The position numbers and the translations under genes were made by a program. A stretch of DNA of 64,000 nucleotides from Lethocerus indicus (Eukaryota; Arthropoda; Insecta; Hemiptera; Belostomatidae), in contig JACDQD010000001.1 of NCBI GenBank assembly GCA_019843655.1, positions 37,251,392 to 37,315,391 on the forward strand. Reading direction: 5' to 3'. The notes beneath the pieces are model-generated. The model saw only the letters and a program-made list of their open reading frames with translations, had not been told where the DNA came from and ran no database searches. Positions 56,000-64,000 of this stretch are shown here, in pieces (within the stretch, counting starts at the first letter, position 1; each line of letters begins with the position of its first letter).

Positions 56000-56053
56000 A
56001 ACACTTTTCCACGTTTCTGAGCGATGCGTCCTATCCTGTCGCCGTGGGTACAG

Positions 56054-56992
56054 ACGGTATTGATTAAATGCGCGTGTTGCGACAAATAGATTCTTAATTT
56101 CGTAATATTTCATAAAATTGTTTAAGCAATTTGTTTGGCGGTAAAGCACTTACGAGCTCCAGGTACAATTTCTGACTTAGATGTTGTCGTATAGAAATAT
56201 TTTTCACGGGTATTATTAGTAAGTTTAGTAGTAGGAATCATTATTTTCCGGAATGTTACGTTCATGATTTTTATGGGTCTATGTTCGATAACGTTTCGCG
56301 TTAGGGTTGTAAATTTTTTTTGACACTCTGTATCGGGATATAAGGTAGTAAAATCACTAGTGGATATGGCATATTGTTTATAACTAAACGCTGATTTTCA
56401 TTTCTATCTCAGATCTGTACATTGTCTGTAGGTCTATAATAGCAGTATTTCCGATTCAAATAAGGCTACACGACATAATACGGTGGCCATAAAATATGCT
56501 ATATTTATTTATAGCCGTATAACCATAAATATGAGAAACAGAAAGAGCCCTATCTGGAGGCTTATCGAAAACATTGTAGTTCCACCCCCCAAATTAATAT
56601 GATCGATCCCGCCTCCAGTGCTCCACTGCCCTCACCACTCTAAATAGATCGCTTTTAACGACGGTATTAGTATCACGTCCCGTTTCAATTTCTGACTTCA
56701 ATTTTATACTAGACTTGTTTCGACTTCCCTCCGTCAAGTAGCATTACGTCACTAATACTACCAGCACTATTCCCGATGATTTGATTATCACCACACTATT
56801 GTCATTAGCCCTGTAACACCCAGTCCCTAAGGTAGCAACACGATGAGAATATTCCACACCTTCGCTTACATGAACCATATATGCGTTATAATCTAAAATA
56901 TTTATATATTAGAGTTATTAGATTCGAGCAGCTTTTATAGTTCTATATGGTTTTATATAGATACGAAGAATGACAGGCTTTTAAAAAATTAA
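56054..56992. other. Non-coding stretch, no gene seen
   Basis: AT-rich DNA upstream of the hAT fragment. No further transposase sequence was found here, and no terminal inverted repeats were recognised. Confidence 0.5.
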
Positions 56993-57160
56993 AGTGGCTA
57001 CGTCACATCTAATGATAGTCTATCTCCTGAGCGTGCTTTCGCAGCAACTGGATACTTATTCTAGTAATAATAGGCGTTCGTGTCGTGGTGATTATTGGTC
57101 CGCCAAAAGTTTAAAAAATATCGCCCACAACAAAATATTTGCCGAAAAAGTGAGGTGTTA
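56993..57160 (+). pseudogene. hAT transposase C-terminal fragment, frameshifted
   Basis: One frame (56993-57061) reads ...NDSLSPERAFAATGYLF and hits four stop codons in a row. The adjoining frame (57063-57160) continues SNNRRSCRGDYWSAKSLKN and stays open to 57160. Together they follow the hAT dimerisation-domain pattern: S-x-PS-ER-hydrophobic-F-S/A-x-x-G, then RR and a later hydrophobic-K-N. In live hAT elements this domain ends the transposase and mediates dimerisation. Here at least one frameshift and the loss of the catalytic region leave a dead fragment. The match is short, so misassignment is possible. Confidence 0.55.
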
Positions 57161-58008
57161 AACCTGGATATTTTTTAGGGCCAACCAGAAAAACAGAACT
57201 GGATGCCAAGACAGTAATCCGAATAAGGAGATTGCAGACAGGTGGTGCAGACCGGTATTTTTAGTGCCCGCTCTTACTAGGCCTAGGCCAGCAGGGGCCA
57301 CCTCTAAATACCCCTTTTTACCTATTTACAGGGTTAATTTACCTATTAGAGATTGTTTTATATTATTCACGGTCCCTTACAAATAGGTTCTAACCTATGA
57401 TCTACGACAACAATATGTAATTAATTATAGACTACAAAACGAAACATATATCTTCCTCGAGTTTTTGACACGATTTGCCCAGTCTGTAATGCAGGATATA
57501 ATATATAAGGTTTTACACATACACACCCACACACATATAATGATTTAAGGAATTCAAAATGTATAAGCGAATTGTGAATAACCTTATTATACAATGTAAA
57601 TATGATACGCATACAGCGGAGTTTCTACGTGGGAATTGCGATCTACAAGAGATACTTTTCGGATACTCGGAAGGTAAAGAGACGTACGTAATACCGGCCG
57701 GGGCCGGGGATGTAAAACGAACGGTTTTAGGAGTTAATATGACGATGACCACTCTTGTTCACAATGATAGACGGAAAAAATCCCCGCGAGTTTAATTATC
57801 ATTTTAATTAGCGGCCGAAGAGCTTTTATGCGGCACCGACGAGTGCCCAATTAAATTTCGATCGCTCAAACGATCTAAAAGTAACGAGAGGACACTCGTG
57901 ATCCCGCTTACCGGGCAGAAGCTCCCTTAAACGTCGTTATCACAAAAAGTTTATTCCTCAGTCGCTCCAATCATTAAAGGAGACCGCTTTATCAAATATC
58001 CATAAAGG

Positions 58009-58082
58009 GATGAGAGAGAGAGCGAGAGAGGGATGGAGGGAGGGAGGGAGGAGGGAAGAGGGAAGAGGAGTGAGAGAAGGGT
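58009..58082. repeat. Purine-rich tract (+ strand)
   Basis: GA, GGA and GGGA units make an almost pure purine run of about 70 bp. Confidence 0.8.
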
Positions 58083-58634
58083 TAAGTTATCGTAACAAGT
58101 TGAAGCCGGGTCGGGGGAAGTTTAGGGCTTGTTTTGCATCTGGAGGGGTGGCGCCGCTCGATGTTTGTACTCTGAACAGATTATGCTGCTTCGTAACACA
58201 CCGATATAATTATAAAAGGTTAACTGTGGGACGGCTCTACAAAGTGCTTTATAGGACGAGTTCATGTAAATTGCATAGCATTTAATGCACCGGCGCACAG
58301 GGGGCCCCTTAGCGACTTAATTGTGTTAGCAACCCCCTTTCCCTTCCCCGCCCCATCGCCACTTCGCCGACACTTATCTTAGACTCGCAATCATCCCGCC
58401 TATCTTAAATCCGAGGGCGTATACCCTATTAGACCCATCTAGATTTATCCGTCATCGCACCATTGTCGATATCATTCATTCGGGATTACGGTCGCGAGGC
58501 CGATTGAAGTCGGCTAAAACTTAAAAACTGGATTGTGCGCGTATTGGATGGACGTATTAGAGACCGTAGTAACCAATAAACGTGACGAATTATCGCTAAC
58601 TAACTTCCGGTAAGATCGTGTAACACTGTGGTGT

Positions 58635-58688
58635 GTTGACCCCCCGCTTTTCCAGGATTTTTCCTGACCCCCCTGCTGTCTCCATTGG
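58635..58688 (+). repeat. Short repeat, copy 2 (partner at 15617)
   Basis: GTTGACCCCC, TTTTTCCTG and CTCCATTGG-like motifs are in the same order as at 15617-15680, with small deletions. A minus-strand open frame over it (58514-58786, 90 codons) is not recognised. Confidence 0.4.
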
Positions 58689-59174
58689 AAGTGTTTTTGC
58701 CTTTTCCTTCTGGCGCCCTCTCTGGTGTTTATTTCTGGTTTCAAAACTCTTACCGGTTCCATCGCCGGGGTCAAACCTTTGCTCATTTAACGTGACGAGC
58801 TATTAAATCGATTTGATCGTCCTTTTTTTTATCCGCGCTCATGGGTGGGTAGCATCACCGCGAGGAACGTGTGTAATATATTAGCATACTGTACAACAAT
58901 ACGATACTGATAGCGGCGAAAATCCGAAACGAGCGATACCGCTAATACGAATTATGATAAAACTAGGATTAGGAACGATCCAACCCGAATGATAAGTGAA
59001 TTTTTTGTGTTTCTTTTTTTTATACAGGGGAAACTTTTTAAAAGCACCTTGTCACTTGACTCGGTAGTGTCCATTCGGCATACAGACTAAATCCCCGTTT
59101 GCTCTCTGCGATGCTACCGGAATGATAAGTACCTAGGAATTATTTAGGCAGTGTATGTTGAAGATACTATAAAG

Positions 59175-59182
<8 letters not shown>

Positions 59183-59216
<34 letters not shown>
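59183..59216. repeat. (TA)n microsatellite
   Basis: Perfect AT array of about 34 bp. Confidence 0.93.
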
Positions 59217-59218
<2 letters not shown>

Positions 59219-62200
59219 ACCTCATTTCTCGCTAATGATAAAATGATGTGTGATTTGCGACGTACGGTTTGTACTTTCTCGTTGGAAAAAAAATAGACCA
59301 GTTTGTTTTCGGCTGTGATTGTCTCGCCGTTGAAATGCGGGGAAGACAAAAATATTCGGCCAGAGAAAGAAAAAGAAATGACGCGGTTGAAATGTGACCG
59401 CGAGAAGATATCGCGACATATGAGGTATAGCCAATTTCCCGAGCGTTTATTTTACATCTTCGTATTTTTGGATACCCACAAGACCGCGAAAATTCCATTT
59501 ATTAGAGAAATTATAAAAACGAGGTTCATTTTTAATAGTATTTTTAACGTACTAAGAATGGATTTTAAATCCTGTTTGTAGATTCCATACAGCGATCAGG
59601 GGGGAGGGTCGAATATGCGTAAGTGACCAATTCAGATCAGAGATGTATACGCGTTAAAATTAATATGCCGAACATTTTTAGTATTAACTCTTTTGCTTTA
59701 CCATATACTCTTCCTAATTCTTTTCCTAAAAAGAGATTCTAGAGGATTCTTTTCCTAAAGTATCTAGATTTAGGAAGCGATTGACAAAGACACGATAGAG
59801 AAATGAAGTTTGTTGAAATCAGCAACCGAAGGAAAATTCTTCGATCACCTCTTTTTCTGTTTTTAACCTATTCTTATTATTTAAGGGCATCTCACCACTA
59901 TGACCTCATTATTAGACGGGAAGCGGCTGTTACGGTACGACTCTACCCTAACCCCGAACTGAATTCTATCGGTCGGAATCAATCGGGACGCTACGATACT
60001 GTGGCAGAAACTTTTATAATTTGTTTTTATTTATTCGTATCGTGCTATACAATGTCTGTTTGTCCGAACCCCAGAACTTCCGGAACCGCTCTAGTAAAGC
60101 CTTCGAGCGATCGACCCTTCGGATCGGTTCTGCCGTCGGGTGTAAATTTCGAAAGCCCGCCAACGGAGGGCATCGTAGATCGGTTCGGGGGTCGAGCGTA
60201 AAATATTCGGGGGTAAAGTTAAGGAAGGAGAAAGGTGTCTACGGTCGGGGGCGGTGTTCGGTCGGGGCGCAGGATCGGACACGCCTCCCGACAATACACA
60301 ATCCACCCCATTGTCATATCAACCCTTTATCGGAGCGGGGTCTTGCGCAGTGGGCGCCGCCGCCCCCACCACCGCCCCCGGCCTAACCACCTTACATTGT
60401 GTATTCCCCACATCGATCTCCCTTTGTCTCCACCGGACTCTCCCCGTGTATTTTCCCCCCCCGACCCATTATGCCCCCGGACCCGTGTACGCGCCCACGC
60501 GCCCCATACCAACCCACCTCGCAGTTCCTAAAACCGATATGTCGATTTTCCGAATCTTATTTCGGATCCTCTTTCGGGATTTGTGTTGTCGGTGTAAAAA
60601 GTACCTCCCTTTTGACTATCGTTTCCTCCCTCTCGGCTTATATCGTAAAACAGCCCTTAAAGGTAAATTTACACCCACCGCATCCTGCGCGCGGGAAAAT
60701 TACGTTTCGAGTTATTTCCCCGGGGTCGTCCGAGTTTTCGTCCAATCGTTCCGGCACCGGCGTCCCTGCTCTCAGGGCGACGAAGAATCTCGTCTAGGAC
60801 ACTTCAAACGAGATCGATCCGATGACGTATCTTTTTTAGATTTCCCGGCGGTATTCCGGTGCTAGTTTTGGTGTTGTTCTTCGGCAAGAAACGGAAACTG
60901 CACTCGAAACGGTGGAGATTCTCGCGCCTCCTCGCATATACGATACGCGTTATTTAAATCTTTACCCGCGGTCGATCCGAAGAGTTTTCCGGAGTGATAT
61001 GAGTTCTAGTAACAATAAATTAAGAAATTGTAATTCGCCGGAAATTTACTGAGAATCGGATCGCCGTTATCGTACTACCACCGTCCTACCGGGCTGTCGC
61101 TTCTCTTTAATGGGCAGAATCCAAGACTATAAAGTCGATTAACATTATTCTAATTTAATGTCGGGTGGATAACCCCTCGACACCGTTAATCCTCGGTTCG
61201 GCGAGAATAAGGAACATCGTATTTTCTGTTTTACACTCGTCTGTTTACTACTTAATCCAGACAAGCTTAAAAGCTCCTCCGTTATATTCCAGTGGCCTAT
61301 TACTTGCGGGAAATTTTAATGGCGAGCAATCCTCGGAAAATATTTATACATTTCTACTGTAACAAACTGGGACGGGTCGCTTACTTGGAGTCAAAGAGCA
61401 AATTGGGGTAAATCCTCCGTACTAAATATAGCCGATTGTTTATTTAGTCTCCCCATTTCTAAACATCGGATTTGGTGGATGCATTACAAACTATCGGGCG
61501 TAATTGTATATATCCCCCTTTGCCCAATTTTGGTCAAACAATTGTTTATTAGAGCATCGTCTAATTTCCGAAGGCCTACTCGGAGTTTATTTTGTTTTTC
61601 GCCTTTATCAGAGTCGCGTGTTTTTTGTCGTCGGTCGGTCGATAGGTGCTTCGAGGGGGTAAACACCGGACTGGAGGTGGACGTAGCCATTTCGGTTTTC
61701 ATGTTATTAAATCCAACGGCCGATCTTCACTGTCCATCGCCGCACGCCTCCACTCACCCTCGCAAGTAACAAATCGACGATTGAGCGAGTCTCAAAACAA
61801 ACGGAGGGGCACCTGAAAATACGAGACGTTTTGTCGACTGTCGAGCGACCGGTGAAACCCGGAATTTTTACTTCTCATACTTGTAATTCTACTAACAGCC
61901 ACTTCGCGTTTTTCGCGTACGAATATTTCGGACTAATTAAGTGTTTGTATAATAACGGCCAGGAATAATAGCGATAATCGAGAATAATCGATAAACGTAA
62001 TAGAACGGCGTAACGGCTATATGTCGGGAATAAACTATAAAGCGGGCTTATTTTATATTATTTAAAATAGAGAAAGAAGAAAGCTTTTCCGCACCGCTGT
62101 TGTATTTCTTTGGGGAAGGCCAAACGGGGTGTAATGGAATTCCGACGAATCCCCGGTAAGCCTGCCACCGCCGTGAAATTGCGGTTTTAGAAAGGTGGGC

Positions 62201-63890
62201 GGGGGGGGGGAAGGCCGGACTTTTGAAAAAATGGCGATGGTGCTCAAAGACCTGTGTAGAAAAGCACACAACATAGGGCAAACAGAGGGCGGCGGTGGCT
62301 GTGTGGGGAGCGGCGCATCGAAAACAGATTACCTAATGGGACAAATAGCTTTGTGAAAATCTGTGTTTGCTCCCCCGATGTAATACATTCAAAGGTACAA
62401 GTGGCCCATAAAAACAGTGTGCGGTTTTTACAGGGCTCAACTTAGAGGGACCCGGTTTATCGGAACGGGAACCGCTGGCTAATGTTTATAAAATACGCGG
62501 CTAACCTTTCCTCCCGTTTCAATTTATCGCTCGCCTTCCACTCTAATCCGCTGCAAGATAAGTAAGTTGCCATATTTTACCGACTGAATAATTTCATAAT
62601 CGATACAATAACTAGATGGGAATTACGAAACACCGCAGTACTGGGCCGTGAGTTCGCGAGGTCCGGTGAAATTAAGTTATCCCGTGTCTTCCTTCCGTGT
62701 TCTTTGCTTTTTCCAAACTACTTACTAAGGATTTAACCGTTTGAAAGCGAGAAAGAAACTTCTATTTTAGTATGCGCTATGATGTTGCCGATTTGCGGTT
62801 AAGAATCGGGACATCCCTTAGTTATTTCAATTAACTAAACTTGGAAGCGACGTCTATACTGCTCGATTAGAGGATGGGGGTGTCTTCTGGAAACAGAAGA
62901 TGGCAAGAATGATGAAATTCCGAATTCCGCCGACCCCGAATTGAAGTCTCGTGACGAAGTTGAAAGGCGACGATTATTATTTATTTTTAATCTGGTGGGA
63001 GTTTGGGATTATAATTCTTCCATCTCGCGTTTGGCTAGAACGATTTCGTCCGTTCCCACCTCCGATAGCTCTCCGTCGGGGTGGATCGGTCGACTTAGGC
63101 GTGCTGTGGTCCTCTCTGAACTGTCACTGTCCTATTAGCCTTCCCGAAAGTTCCTCTTCAACGGACGTCTGTTGACATGGGTAAAAAAGAAAAACGTCTG
63201 TCGATAAGACCCGAACCGAAGTATCTACTAATTGTAAAGAATCGGAGGCTCGAATAATGGAAATAACGTTGAGTTCATTTCAATTCCATTTCTACCATAA
63301 GCTAACCAACAAACGCAAAAACAAATACCCACCGTTTCGCAGTCAATTACGGCTGAAAAAGTCTCGCCTTTACACTTGAAACCGACATTAAAGAAGCTAG
63401 AAATACACTAAAGTGACGTATACCGAAGTAAGGATTATTACGAACCAACTGGCATCTTCGAACTTGTATTCGGATCTAGTAATTTTTGCTTACTCGAATA
63501 AAAGGAAAGGTTTCATTTCTCATTCTACATTATGCTTCTTTTTTGTTTCTTTTGTATGACCAGTTTTTAGATAGATTATTTAGAAATGTGAAGTAACGTT
63601 TCGCTATTCTCATTAATCGAGTGAGTCATTTCTTTCCTACTATTTGACTCAGACTTATATACCGACAATTTGATATCCGAAACCCGGGGTTAAAAAATAC
63701 GCGAATTTATTTCTTACCCTCGAGTTGGAGGAGTACGCGTGGAAAATTAATGTTGGGAAAAGTTCCCAATCGTTCTGAACAAAAATGCTGCGTCAAATAA
63801 ATCGGAGGAATAAGGAAGACGGTGGAAATCGGTCCGCAAAGAAACAGTCTCTACCAGAGCCCAAACCTCAACCGACCAACCTTACCTTGA

Positions 63891-63893
<3 letters not shown>

Positions 63894-63945
<52 letters not shown>
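63894..63945. repeat. (TA)n microsatellite
   Basis: Perfect TA array of about 52 bp near the end of the window. Confidence 0.95.
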
Positions 63946-63948
<3 letters not shown>

Positions 63949-64000
63949 GAGAGCGTGCCGAAGTAAGACACCGACTTATCGACGACCGGCTATGGAAGAG

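Larger units (their letters stand above)
55848..56053. mobile_element. Possible small insertion with 15-bp flanking repeats
   Basis: TCGCCGTGGGTGCAG at 55848-55862 recurs at 56039-56053 with one mismatch and brackets 176 bp. The inside contains the repeat shared with 54737-54815 (at 55871-55965) and a decayed hammerhead-like motif at 55971-55999. The arrangement parallels the better elements, but the insert is short and degraded. Confidence 0.45.
57161..64000. other. Non-coding stretch, no gene seen
   Basis: It holds CA-rich sequence near 57515-57537, a purine tract at 58009-58082, the short repeat at 58635, two TA arrays, a duplicated ATTCTTTTCCTAAA near 59717 and 59747, and a C-rich stretch at 60355-60385. 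The 203-codon frame at 60254-60865 is proline-rich at the start and overlaps other open frames; it matches nothing. Confidence 0.5.

Noticed and set aside
60254..60865. 203-codon open frame on +
   Set aside because: C-rich sequence poor in stops in three frames. No domain or plausible composition.

Overview
The window looks like animal nuclear DNA that is almost wholly non-coding. It is moderately AT-rich, CpG is not visibly depleted, and it carries many long dinucleotide arrays (TA and GA/CT). Several scattered remnants of animal-type transposons are present. An arthropod or other invertebrate fits best, but this is a weak inference because no host gene was recognised. I found no intact protein-coding gene, no convincing exon, no rRNA and no acceptable tRNA. 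The open frames of 130 to 220 codons look like chance or microsatellite translation.

The recognisable content is mobile-element debris. The most interesting set is a short element carrying a hammerhead-ribozyme-like motif. Two well-preserved copies lie in opposite orientation (about 16539-16837 on + and 38360-38617 on -). They share an identical 37-nt motif that keeps the hammerhead core with a palindromic stem III, a form known from Penelope-like retroelements. Both copies are flanked by direct repeats, of 28 bp and about 129 bp. A related degenerate copy at 50701-51028 is flanked by an exact 20-bp repeat, and further decayed motifs occur at 54559, 26122 and 55971. A third copy of the element terminus is at 22861.

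Other debris: a frameshifted LINE reverse-transcriptase fragment (12040-12240, -) with two diagnostic motifs; a broken hAT transposase C-terminal fragment (56993-57160, +); a tentative LINE endonuclease fragment (40712-40900, +); and a 380-390 bp dispersed repeat of unknown class at 6280-6661 and 36508-36899. Several shorter sequence pairs (1202/31178, 15617/58635, 42780/54828, 54737/55871) also appear to be old repeats.

Layout: 1-16 kb is non-coding DNA with GA/CT arrays, the first dispersed repeat and the LINE fragment. 16-23 kb has the first hammerhead element, TA arrays and a strong G-quadruplex candidate. 23-36 kb is a long unannotated stretch of non-coding DNA. 36-39 kb has the second dispersed repeat and the second hammerhead element. 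39-50 kb is sparse, with a possible endonuclease remnant and a TATA-like motif. 50-57 kb is a cluster of decayed hammerhead-associated repeats and the hAT fragment. 57-64 kb is sparse again. The overall picture is a gene desert or large intron.
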